64,000 nt of DNA from Nocardioidaceae bacterium UBA4001 (GTDB taxonomy: Bacteria > Actinomycetota > Actinomycetes > Propionibacteriales > Nocardioidaceae), in NCBI GenBank assembly GCA_002384855.1, contig DGBP01000013.1:1-64000 (forward strand), read 5' to 3'. Positions 1 through 7,182 of the stretch are shown here, one piece after another. Every line of letters begins with the position of its first letter. Within the stretch, counting starts at the first letter, position 1. The notes under the pieces were generated by a model, which saw nothing but the letters and a program-made list of their open reading frames with translations, made no database searches and was not told where the DNA came from. The translations under genes and the position numbers were made by a program.

Positions 1-329
1 ACCCGACCAAACTTACCGGATCCGCTGGGCCCCGGTCAACTCCGGTCCCGGCCTCTCCGGCCCCCTCACACGTCAGTCCCACCGAGCTGATCCGAGGCCG
101 CTTGTGCGCGCACTCGAGCCACCTCGGCGAGGTGAGTGAGTTGGGTGTGTCCCGGGGCCGAGCGCCCTGCCTTGCGGCGTTGCGCTCCGTCGCTTTCCCG
201 GCGACAGGAGAGAACATTACGGGCGGGGTTCTCCGAAGGTCAAATCGGGTCGCTGTGTCGCCGGTCACGCGCCTTCTCGGCGCAGTCCAGGTTCCGACGG
301 CGCTCCGGGAGCAGGTCCCCGGCTGCCGG
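1..329. other. intergenic stretch at window edge
   Basis: No convincing gene is seen in this stretch downstream of glpD. Its one strong signal is a minus-strand promoter at the extreme left (separate entry). The open frames crossing it have no recognisable family and continue antisense through glpD, so I treat them as chance frames of high-GC DNA. Confidence 0.5.
10..39 (-). promoter_or_regulatory. SigA-type promoter firing off the left edge
   Basis: On the minus strand, TTGACC (34-39) and TAAGTT (10-15) are separated by exactly 18 bp. This is close to the actinobacterial housekeeping consensus (TTGACN and TANNNT) and has the same -35 hexamer and spacing as the rplM promoter found further on. 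It would drive a gene beyond the left end of the window. Confidence 0.55.
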
Positions 330-2030
330 TCAGACGATGTCGGGCGCGCTCACGCGGGCCTCGTCCGCCTCCTGGTCGGTCAACGCGAGCTGACTCTGTC
401 GCTCCGCCTCGACCCGGCGCAGGTAGTGGTCGACCTCCTCCTCGAGGCGTGCGTCGTCCCAGCCGAGCTCGGCGGCCATCAGGGTCGCGGCAGGACGTGC
501 GGCGTGGACTCCCCGGTCGAAGGTCTCGATGGAGATCCGGGTGCGGCGGGTGAGCACGTCGTCGAGGTGGCGAGCCCCCTCGTGGGTCACCGCGTGCACC
601 ACCTCCGCAGCGAGGTAGTCCTCCGTGCCGGTGAGCGGCTCCCCCAGCTCGGGTCGGTCGGCCAGCAGGTCGAGGATCTCGTCGATGAGGTCGCCGTACC
701 GGTTGAGCAGGTGGTCGACCCGAGCCCGGTGCAGGCCCGACCGGCGGGCGAGCCCACTGCGCTGGTTGGCGCGCGTCTCGTACCCCTCGGCGCCGAGGAG
801 CGGCACGCGGTCGGTGAGGGAGGGCGGGACGCCGCCGCCCAAGGAGTGCGCCGCGGCGTCGACGGCGTCGCGCCCCATCACGCGGTACGTCGTGAGCTTG
901 CCGCCGGCGATGATCACCAGGCCCGGCACGGGCGTCACGACGGTGTGCTCGCGGGAGATCCGGCTCGTGGGCTCGGACTCCCCCGACAGCAGCGGTCGGA
1001 GGCCGGCGTAGACACCCTCGACGTCCTCGTGGGTCAGCGGTTCGCGCAGCACGCGGTTCACCTGCTCCAGGAGGTAGTCGATGTCGCGGCGCGAGGCAGC
1101 CGGGTGGGCCTTGTCGAGGGCCCAGGGCGTGTCGGTCGTCCCGATGATCCAGTGCCGGCCCCAGGGGATCACGAACAGCACGGAGACCGACGTACGCATG
1201 ATCAGCCCGGCCTCCGAGCGGATCCGGTCGCGGGGTACCACCAGGTGGATGCCCTTGCTGGCCCGGACGTGGAGGGCACCGCGGCCGCCGACCATCTCCT
1301 GGATCTCGTCGGTCCAGACCCCGGCGGCGTTCACGACCACCCGCGCACGGACGGTCAGCTGCCGCCCCGTCTCCAGGTCCACAGCGCGCACACCCGTGAC
1401 GCGCTCGCCCTCCCGGAGGAAGCCGACCACCTTCGTGCGGTTGACGCACAGGGCGCCGTGGGAGGCGGCGGTGCGGGCGATGGTGACCACCAGCCTCGCG
1501 TCGTCCACCTGGGCGTCGAAATATCGGATGGCGCCGGCGAGCTCCTCCGTCCTCAGGTCGGGGGCGATCCGGCGGACCTGTCGGCGCAGGAGGTGGCGGT
1601 GGCGGGGGACGCCCATGTCGTACTTGCCTGCCACGGCCATCGCGTCGTAGAGCGCCAGGCCGGCGCCCACGTACGGTCGCTCCCAGCCTCGGGTCAGGGG
1701 GTACAGGAAGGGCACGGGCTTGACCAGGTGGGGGGCCAGGCGGGTCAGCAGCAGCCCGCGCTCCTGGAGGGCCTCACGAACCAGGCCGAAGTCCAGCATC
1801 TCGAGGTAGCGGAGCCCGCCGTGGACCAGCTTGCTCGAGCGTGACGACGTGCCGGAGGCGAAGTCCCGCTGCTCGAGGAGCCCCACGCTGAGGCCCCGGG
1901 TCACCGCGTCGAGGGCCGTGCCGACGCCGGTGATCCCGCCGCCGACGACCAGCACGTCGAGCTCGTCGCGCTCGAGGCGGTCGAGAGCCTCCTCGCGCGC
2001 CCGCGGGCTGAGCCGCCCGTCGTGGGTCAT
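330..2030 (-). CDS. glpD: Aerobic glycerol-3-phosphate dehydrogenase
   Basis: FAD-dependent oxidation of sn-glycerol-3-phosphate to dihydroxyacetone phosphate, passing electrons to the respiratory quinone pool at the membrane. The 566-aa product has the N-terminal dinucleotide-binding signature VVGGGITGVG near residue 28, followed by the family block SSRSSKLVHGGLRYLE, and a C-terminal helical domain typical of GlpD. The ATG at 2030 is chosen because the family start lies just before the FAD motif; an upstream in-frame extension reads as non-family sequence. It lies 25 nt after guaB3 on the same strand, so it may be read through from that promoter. No glpF or glpK is in the window. Confidence 0.93.
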   Translation of the reverse strand: MTHDGRLSPRAREEALDRLERDELDVLVVGGGITGVGTALDAVTRGLSVGLLEQRDFASGTSSRSSKLVHGGLRYLEMLDFGLVREALQERGLLLTRLAPHLVKPVPFLYPLTRGWERPYVGAGLALYDAMAVAGKYDMGVPRHRHLLRRQVRRIAPDLRTEELAGAIRYFDAQVDDARLVVTIARTAASHGALCVNRTKVVGFLREGERVTGVRAVDLETGRQLTVRARVVVNAAGVWTDEIQEMVGGRGALHVRASKGIHLVVPRDRIRSEAGLIMRTSVSVLFVIPWGRHWIIGTTDTPWALDKAHPAASRRDIDYLLEQVNRVLREPLTHEDVEGVYAGLRPLLSGESEPTSRISREHTVVTPVPGLVIIAGGKLTTYRVMGRDAVDAAAHSLGGGVPPSLTDRVPLLGAEGYETRANQRSGLARRSGLHRARVDHLLNRYGDLIDEILDLLADRPELGEPLTGTEDYLAAEVVHAVTHEGARHLDDVLTRRTRISIETFDRGVHAARPAATLMAAELGWDDARLEEEVDHYLRRVEAERQSQLALTDQEADEARVSAPDIV

Positions 2031-2055
2031 CGCACCGCCGTCGGGCCGCTCGAGG

Positions 2056-3162
2056 TCACTGGACCACGACCTCCACGCGCTGGAACTCCTTGAGCTCGGT
2101 GTAGCCCGTGGTGGCCATCGACCGGCGCAGGGCACCCACGAGGTTCATGGTGCCGTCGGCCACGCGGGAGGGACCGAACAGGATCTCCTCGAGGGAGCCG
2201 ACCGTGCCGATCTCGACCCGCTCGCCCCGCGGCAGCTTGGAGTGCCACGCCTCGGCGCCCCAGTGGAACCCGCCTCCGGGGGCCTCGTCGGCGCGTGCGA
2301 GCGGCGAGCCGATCATGACCGCGTCGGCTCCGCAGGCGATCGCCTTGGCGACGTCGCCGCTGCGGCCGATCGATCCGTCGGCGATCACGTGGACGTAACG
2401 GCCGCCCGACTCGTCGAGGTAGTCGCGTCGCGCGGCGGCCACGTCGGCCACGGCGGACGCCATCGGCACCGCGAGCCCGAGCACGGTGCGGGTCGTGTGC
2501 GCGGCGCCGCCGCCGAAGCCGACGAGCACCCCCGCAGCGCCGGTGCGCATCAGGTGCAGGGCCGCCTGGTAGGTGGCGCAGCCGCCGACGATGACGGGTA
2601 CGTCGAGCTCGTAGATGAACTCCTTGAGGTTCAGCGGCTCGGTCTGCCCCGAGACGTGCTCGGCGGAGACCGTCGTACCCCTGATCACGAACATGTCGAC
2701 GCCGGCGTCGACCACGGTCTTGCCGAACTCCTTGGTGCGCTGCGGTGAGAGCGAGCCGGCGACGGTCACGCCGGCCTCGCGCATCTCCCTCAACCGCTCC
2801 GTGATCAGGTCGGGCTTGATGGGCTCGGAGTAGATCTCCTGCATCCTGCGGGTCGCCGCCTGGCCACGAAGCGTGCCGACCTCGGCGAGGAGGTCGGTGG
2901 GGTCGACGTACCGGGTCCACAGGCCCTCGAGGTCGAGCACCCCGAGCCCGCCGTGTCGGCCGAACGCGACCGCGGTGGCCGGGGACATCACCGAGTCCAT
3001 CGGGGCGGCGACGATGGGGACCTCGAACCGGTAGGCGTCGATCTGCCAGGCGGTCGACACCTCCTGCGGGTCCCGGGTCCGTCGGCTGGGGACGATCGCG
3101 ATGTCGTCGAAGGAGTAGGCGCGGCGGCCGCGCTTGGCACGGCCGATCTCGATCTCGGTCAC
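2056..3162 (-). CDS. guaB3: GuaB3 family IMP dehydrogenase-related protein
   Basis: 368 aa, IMPDH/GMPR TIM-barrel fold without CBS domains. It opens with the GuaB3-type RGRRAYSFDDIAIVPSRRTR and has phosphate-loop glycine motifs (VIADGSIGRSGDVAKAI) and the IMPDH-like AAPMDSVM segment. I do not see the canonical IMPDH catalytic loop with GSxCTTR that the adjacent GuaB has. Actinobacteria usually carry guaB3 next to guaB. Cyanobacterial GuaB3 is reported as an unusual IMP dehydrogenase, while the actinobacterial role is unsettled, so no reaction is assigned. The GTG at 3162 sits 6 nt after a TAGAGT box, suggesting its own leaderless transcript despite being only 18 nt behind guaB. Confidence 0.88.
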   Translation of the reverse strand: MTEIEIGRAKRGRRAYSFDDIAIVPSRRTRDPQEVSTAWQIDAYRFEVPIVAAPMDSVMSPATAVAFGRHGGLGVLDLEGLWTRYVDPTDLLAEVGTLRGQAATRRMQEIYSEPIKPDLITERLREMREAGVTVAGSLSPQRTKEFGKTVVDAGVDMFVIRGTTVSAEHVSGQTEPLNLKEFIYELDVPVIVGGCATYQAALHLMRTGAAGVLVGFGGGAAHTTRTVLGLAVPMASAVADVAAARRDYLDESGGRYVHVIADGSIGRSGDVAKAIACGADAVMIGSPLARADEAPGGGFHWGAEAWHSKLPRGERVEIGTVGSLEEILFGPSRVADGTMNLVGALRRSMATTGYTELKEFQRVEVVVQ

Positions 3163-3168
3163 GTCAGG

Positions 3169-3174
3169 ACTCTA
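3169..3174 (-). promoter_or_regulatory. leaderless -10 box for guaB3
   Basis: TAGAGT on the minus strand ends 6 nt before the GTG start of guaB3, the spacing expected when transcription begins at the start codon. It occupies almost the whole 18-nt gap to guaB. Confidence 0.45.
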
Positions 3175-3180
3175 TCCGGG

Positions 3181-4698
3181 TCAGCGGCTGGAGTAGTTCG
3201 GCGCCTCGACGACCATCTGGACGTCGTGCGGGTGGCTCTCCTTGAGCCCGGCGGAGGTGATCCGGACGAACCGGCCTCGCTCCTGGAACTCGGCGATGGA
3301 GCGCGCACCGACGTAGAACATCGACTGGTGGAGGCCGCCGATGAGCTGGTGGGCGACGTTGGCGAGCGGACCACGGTAGGCGACCTGACCCTCGATCCCC
3401 TCGGCGACGATCTTGTCGTCGCTGGAGACGTCGGCCTGGAAGTAGCGGTCCTTGGAGAAGGACTTCTTGCCGCGGGAGGCCATCGCACCGATGGAGCCCA
3501 TGCCGCGGTAGGCCTTGTACTGCTTGCCGTTGACGAAGATCAGGTCGCCCGGGCTCTCCTCGCAGCCGGCGAGCAGCGAGCCGATCATCACCGTGTCCGC
3601 ACCGGCGACGAGAGCCTTGGCGATGTCGCCGGAGTACTGGAGGCCGCCGTCGGCGATCACCGGGACACCTGCGGGCCTGGCTGCGAGGGAGGCCTCGTAG
3701 ACGGCCGTGATCTGCGGGACCCCGACGCCCGCGACGATCCGGGTGGTGCAGATCGAGCCGGGCCCGACCCCGACCTTCACGGCGTCGGCGCCGGCGTCGA
3801 CGAGTGCCTGCGCGCCCGCGCGCGTGGCGATGTTGCCGCCGACCACCTGCACGTGACGGGTGGCGGGGTCCTTCTTCAGGCGCTGGATCATCTCCAGGAG
3901 CAGCCGGGCGTGACCGTTGGCGACGTCGGCGACCAGGACGTCGACACCGGCCTCGACCAGGGTGGTCGCGCGCTCCCAGGCATCGCCGAAGTAGCCGATC
4001 GCCGCGCCGACGAGGAGTCGTCCGACGCCGTCCTTCGAGGCGTGGGGGAACTGCTCGCCGCGGACGAAGTCCTTGACGGTGATCAGGCCGCCCAGCCTGC
4101 CGTGCTGGTCGACGAGCGGGAGACGCTCGAGCTTGTGCTTGCGGAGGATCTCGGTGGCCTCGTCACGGCTGATGCCGACCGGGGCGGTCACCAGCGGCAT
4201 CTTGGTCATCACGTCGGCCACCTGCGTGGTGGCCCACTCGGCGGCCGGCAGGAAGCGCAGGTCGCGGTTGGTGATGATGCCGATCAGCGTGTTGCCCTCG
4301 TCGATGACCGGGAGGCCGGAGACGCGGTACTCCCCGCAGCGCTCGTCGAACTCCTCCAGCGTCGCCTTCGGCCCGATCGTGACCGGGTTCGGGATCATCC
4401 CGGTCTGGGTCCGCTTCACCAGGTCCACCTGGTAGGCCTGGTCCTCGATCGACAGGTTGCGGTGCAGGATGCCGATCCCGCCCTGACGCGCCATGGCGAT
4501 CGCCATCCGGGACTCGGTCACCGTGTCCATCGCGCTCGAGACCAGCGGCATCCGGACCTCGAGGTCGCGGGTCAGGCGGCTGGTGGTGTCGACCTCGCTG
4601 GGGATCACGTCGGTCTCCCCCGGCAGGAGGAGCACGTCGTCGTACGTCAGCCCGAGGGCTGCGAACTTGTCGGGGACGCCGGTGGGGGTGAGTTCCAT
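3181..4698 (-). CDS. guaB: Inosine-5'-monophosphate dehydrogenase
   Basis: NAD-dependent oxidation of IMP to XMP, the committed step of GMP synthesis, in the cytoplasm. 505 aa, full length. The TIM barrel is interrupted by a CBS pair (about 102-215; GIITNRDLRF and GGLITVKDF are visible). The catalytic loop GVGPGSICTTR places the nucleophilic cysteine at about residue 317, followed by ADGGLQYSGDIAKAL and the mobile-flap segment (KAYRGMGSIGAM). The ATG start is preceded by GGAAGG four nt upstream. A candidate -10 TAGACT lies at 4732-4737 without a clear -35. Heads a guaB-guaB3-glpD run on the minus strand. Confidence 0.97.
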   Translation of the reverse strand: MELTPTGVPDKFAALGLTYDDVLLLPGETDVIPSEVDTTSRLTRDLEVRMPLVSSAMDTVTESRMAIAMARQGGIGILHRNLSIEDQAYQVDLVKRTQTGMIPNPVTIGPKATLEEFDERCGEYRVSGLPVIDEGNTLIGIITNRDLRFLPAAEWATTQVADVMTKMPLVTAPVGISRDEATEILRKHKLERLPLVDQHGRLGGLITVKDFVRGEQFPHASKDGVGRLLVGAAIGYFGDAWERATTLVEAGVDVLVADVANGHARLLLEMIQRLKKDPATRHVQVVGGNIATRAGAQALVDAGADAVKVGVGPGSICTTRIVAGVGVPQITAVYEASLAARPAGVPVIADGGLQYSGDIAKALVAGADTVMIGSLLAGCEESPGDLIFVNGKQYKAYRGMGSIGAMASRGKKSFSKDRYFQADVSSDDKIVAEGIEGQVAYRGPLANVAHQLIGGLHQSMFYVGARSIAEFQERGRFVRITSAGLKESHPHDVQMVVEAPNYSSR

Positions 4699-4770
4699 GA
4701 GGCCTTCCGGAGCGTGGGAGAGCAGGGCTCCAGTCTACCGGGGGGTCAGGTGGGGGCAGGTGGGCAGTCT

Positions 4771-4796
4771 GCTTTCCCACGTTCACCTGGGAAAGC
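4771..4796. repeat. dispersed palindromic repeat, copy 1
   Basis: GCTTTCCCA and TGGGAAAGC (9-bp perfect arms) flank the asymmetric core CGTTCACC. The inner 22 bp (TTTCCCA-N8-TGGGAAA) occurs again in exact reverse complement at 37164-37185, with a degraded copy at 37102. It lies between guaB and groEL, outside coding sequence. Confidence 0.7.
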
Positions 4797-4799
4797 GGG

Positions 4800-4849
4800 A
4801 CCTACCGCGTGAAATGTCTCGAGGTGAGTGAGGTTTTCTCGCGGTAGGT
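4800..4849. repeat. 10-bp inverted repeat with 30-nt loop
   Basis: ACCTACCGCG (4800-4809) is matched by CGCGGTAGGT (4840-4849). The loop is comparatively AT-rich (GAAATGTCTCGAGG). It starts four nt after the preceding palindromic repeat. It could be a transcript-end structure for the gap upstream of guaB or a second dispersed element; the sequence does not decide. Confidence 0.45.
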
Positions 4850-4898
4850 GGGCGGTACGACGGGTGCGGCGACCGGGTACGACGGACGCGGCATCCAC

Positions 4899-4957
4899 CC
4901 AGGTACGGCGAACGCCACCCGGCCCCGAAGGGTCGAGCGGCGTTCGCCGGTGCCTGG
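4899..4957 (-). terminator. groEL terminator hairpin
   Basis: A long stem: CCAGG/CCTGG at the base and CGGCGAACGCC (4906-4916) pairing with GGCGTTCGCCG (4939-4949), beginning about 13 nt beyond the groEL stop. No U-run follows, which is common for actinobacterial terminators. Confidence 0.6.
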
Positions 4958-4969
4958 TGAGGCGAGGGG

Positions 4970-6595
4970 TCAGTGCCCGTGGCCGTGACCGTGGCCCGCG
5001 GCGGCGGGCTCGTCGTCCTCGTCCTCGGGCCTCTCGACGACGAGGGTCTCGGTCGTCAGGAGCAGGCCGGCGATCGACGAGGCGTTGACCAGCGCGGAGC
5101 GGGTCACCTTCACCGGGTCGAGCACGCCCTGGGCGACGAGGTCGCCGTACACACCGGTGGCGGCGTTGTAGCCGTTGCCCGGGCCCGCCTCGCGGACCTT
5201 GGCGACGATGACGTAGCCGTTCTCGCCGCCGTTCTCGGCGATCCAGCGCAGCGGCTCGTCGGCGGCCTTGCGGACGATGTTCACGCCCATGGCCTCGTCA
5301 CCCGACAGGCCGAGGTCGTCCTCGAGGGCGGAGACGGCGTGGACGATGGCCGAGCCACCACCCGCGACGATGCCCTCCTCGATGGCGGCGCGCGTCGCGG
5401 AGACCGCGTCCTCGATGCGGTGCTTCTTCTCCTTGAGCTCGACCTCGGTCGCCGCACCCACGCGGATCACGCAGACCCCGCCGGCCAGCTTGGCGAGTCG
5501 CTCCTGGAGCTTCTCCCGGTCCCAGTCGGAGTCGCTGCTGTCGATCTCGGACTTGATCTGACCCACGCGCGCGTCGACGTCCTCGGGCTTGCCGGAGCCG
5601 TCGACGATCGTGGTGTTGTCCTTGGTGACCACGACGCGGCGGGCCTGGCCGAGGACCTCGAGCCCGACCTGGTCGAGCTTCAGGCCGACCTCGGCGGAGA
5701 CCACCTGGCCGCCGGTGAGGGTCGCGATGTCCTGGAGCATCGCCTTGCGGCGGTCGCCGAAGGCGGGGGCCTTGACCGCGGCGGCGTTGAAGGTGCCGCG
5801 GATCTTGTTCACGACCAGGGTCGAGAGCGCCTCGCCCTCGATGTCCTCGGCGATGATGAACAGCGGCTTGCCGGCCTGGATGACCTTCTCCAGCAGGGGG
5901 AGGAGCTCGGCGATGGCCGAGATCTTGCCCTGGTGCAGCAGGATGTACGGGTCGTCGAGGACGGCCTCCATCCGCTCGGCGTCGGTGACGAAGTAGGGCG
6001 AGATGTAGCCCTTGTCGAACTGCATGCCCTCGGTGAACTCGAGCTCGGTGCCCATGGTGTTGGACTCCTCGACGGTGATGACACCGTCCTTGCCGACCTT
6101 GTCGAAGGCCTCGGCGATGAGCTCGCCGATCACCGAGTCGCGCGAGGACACGGTGGCCACGGCGGCCATGTCCTGCTTGGAGTCGACGTCGCGGGCGGCG
6201 TCGCGCAGCGCGTTGCCGACGGCCTCGACTGCGAGGTCCATGCCGCGCTTGAGACCCATCGGGTTCGCACCGGCGGCCACGGCGCGAAGGCCCTGGTGGA
6301 CCATCGCCTGGGCGAGCACGGTCGCGGTCGTCGTACCGTCACCGGCGACATCGTTGGTCTTGGTGGCAACCTCCTTGGTCAGCTGCGCACCGAGGTTCTC
6401 GAACGGGTCGTCGCACTCGACCTCACGCGCGACGGTCACGCCGTCGTTGGTGATGGTGGGCGCGCCCCACTTCTTGTCGAGGACGACGTAGCGGCCCTTG
6501 GGACCCAGCGTCACCTTGACGGCGTTGGCGAGGGTGTCGACACCCCGTTCGAGGGAACGGCGGGCGTTCTCGTCGAACTCAAGAATCTTCGGCAT
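4970..6595 (-). CDS. groL: 60 kDa chaperonin, GroEL1 type
   Basis: Cytoplasmic ATP-dependent folding chamber subunit, partner of GroES. 541 aa, normal length. N-terminal KILEFDENARRSLERGVD, ATP-binding VTLGPKGRYVVLDKKWGAP and AGDGTTTATVLAQAMV, and the conserved apical and equatorial blocks are intact. The C-terminus ends in four alternating His residues (GHGHGHGH) instead of the Gly-Gly-Met tail. In actinobacteria the His-rich tail marks the GroEL1 copy linked to groES, and a second GGM-tailed GroEL2 is usually encoded elsewhere. It lies 110 nt after groES, with a stable intercistronic hairpin between them, and is expected to share the CIRCE-controlled promoter. Confidence 0.96.
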   Translation of the reverse strand: MPKILEFDENARRSLERGVDTLANAVKVTLGPKGRYVVLDKKWGAPTITNDGVTVAREVECDDPFENLGAQLTKEVATKTNDVAGDGTTTATVLAQAMVHQGLRAVAAGANPMGLKRGMDLAVEAVGNALRDAARDVDSKQDMAAVATVSSRDSVIGELIAEAFDKVGKDGVITVEESNTMGTELEFTEGMQFDKGYISPYFVTDAERMEAVLDDPYILLHQGKISAIAELLPLLEKVIQAGKPLFIIAEDIEGEALSTLVVNKIRGTFNAAAVKAPAFGDRRKAMLQDIATLTGGQVVSAEVGLKLDQVGLEVLGQARRVVVTKDNTTIVDGSGKPEDVDARVGQIKSEIDSSDSDWDREKLQERLAKLAGGVCVIRVGAATEVELKEKKHRIEDAVSATRAAIEEGIVAGGGSAIVHAVSALEDDLGLSGDEAMGVNIVRKAADEPLRWIAENGGENGYVIVAKVREAGPGNGYNAATGVYGDLVAQGVLDPVKVTRSALVNASSIAGLLLTTETLVVERPEDEDDEPAAAGHGHGHGH

Positions 6596-6631
6596 CGTGA
6601 GACTTCAACCTTTCCGGTTGGACTGGTGAAA

Positions 6632-6681
6632 CGACACAGCCCCGAGCGCCCGAACGAGTCAGGCCGCCCGGGGCGGTGTCG
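6632..6681 (-). promoter_or_regulatory. groES-groEL intercistronic hairpin
   Basis: CGACAC (6632-6637) pairs with GTGTCG (6676-6681) and GCCCCG (6639-6644) with CGGGGC (6669-6674). It lies between the groES stop and the groEL start. It may partially terminate or process the bicistronic message and set the GroES:GroEL ratio (inference). Confidence 0.4.
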
Positions 6682-6705
6682 CACAGATCTTTCTTGGCGG
6701 CTGGG

Positions 6706-7002
6706 TCAGCCGATGATCGCGAGCACGTCGCGGGCGGAGAGGATCAGGAACTCCTCGCCGGAGTACTTCACCTCGGTGCCGCCGTACTTGCTGTAGATGA
6801 CCTTGTCGCCGACGTTGATGTCCATCGGGATGCGCTCGTCGCCGTCCTCGTTGAAGCGGCCGGGACCGACGGCGACAACCTCGCCCTCCTGCGGCTTCTC
6901 CTTGGCGGTGTCGGGGATGACCAGGCCAGAAGCCGTGGTCTGTTCGGCGTCGAGCGGCTTGACGACGATGCGGTCCTCGAGCGGCTTGATGTTGACCGAC
7001 AC
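6706..7002 (-). CDS. groS: 10 kDa co-chaperonin GroES
   Basis: Seven-membered lid of the chaperonin chamber. 98 aa. Canonical KPLEDRIVVKPLDAEQTT start, the mobile-loop region (ASGLVIPDTAKEKPQEG), and C-terminal YSGEEFLILSARDVLAII. The GTG at 7002 is preferred over in-frame upstream codons because GGAGG lies 8 nt before it and family members begin with SVNIKPLEDR. First gene of the groES-groEL1 operon, whose promoter is bracketed by two CIRCE operators. Confidence 0.96.
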   Translation of the reverse strand: MSVNIKPLEDRIVVKPLDAEQTTASGLVIPDTAKEKPQEGEVVAVGPGRFNEDGDERIPMDINVGDKVIYSKYGGTEVKYSGEEFLILSARDVLAIIG

Positions 7003-7101
7003 GATGTCGACCTCCACTTTCTCGTGTTCGAGAGATTCATGGCTGATGGGTGCCTGGCGTGGCCGCACGCCGTCGCGGGGGTCGCGCGCCCTTCCAGGCT
7101 T

Positions 7102-7128
7102 CTGGCACCCTCTCGCGGAGAGTGCTAA
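7102..7128. promoter_or_regulatory. CIRCE operator, downstream copy (HrcA site)
   Basis: CTGGCACCC-N9-GAGTGCTAA. The right half-site is perfect against the CIRCE consensus (TTAGCACTC-N9-GAGTGCTAA) and the left matches 6 of 9. It covers the predicted groES transcription start, so bound HrcA would block initiation. Confidence 0.75.
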
Positions 7129-7132
7129 CGCG

Positions 7133-7161
7133 AATCTATGCCGGGATTAGCACTCGGTCAA
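7133..7161 (-). promoter_or_regulatory. groES promoter
   Basis: On the minus strand TTGACC (7156-7161), a 17-bp spacer and TAGATT (7133-7138) form a strong housekeeping promoter. The -35 lies inside the spacer of the upstream CIRCE and the start site inside the downstream CIRCE. Confidence 0.7.
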
Positions 7162-7173
7162 GTCGAGTGCCAG
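7147..7173. promoter_or_regulatory. CIRCE operator, upstream copy (HrcA site)
   Basis: TTAGCACTC-N9-GAGTGCCAG: the left half is perfect and the right has seven of nine consensus bases. It overlaps the groES -35 and ends 9 nt before the divergent methyltransferase start at 7183, so one HrcA-bound site could affect both directions. Confidence 0.85.
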
Positions 7174-7182
7174 ACTGCTCGT

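Noticed and set aside
102..1844. 580-codon open frame antisense to glpD
   Set aside because: No family resemblance, arises from the reverse-strand codon pattern of a high-GC gene; glpD is unambiguous on the other strand.
4973..6796. 607-codon open frame antisense to groEL and groES
   Set aside because: Exactly overlies GroEL; its Asp/Gly/Val/Leu-rich composition is typical of antisense shadows.
7138..7182. Upstream ATG start for the THUMP-like methyltransferase
   Set aside because: The added 15 residues would be encoded by the CIRCE operator and are not family sequence; GTG at 7183 fits better.
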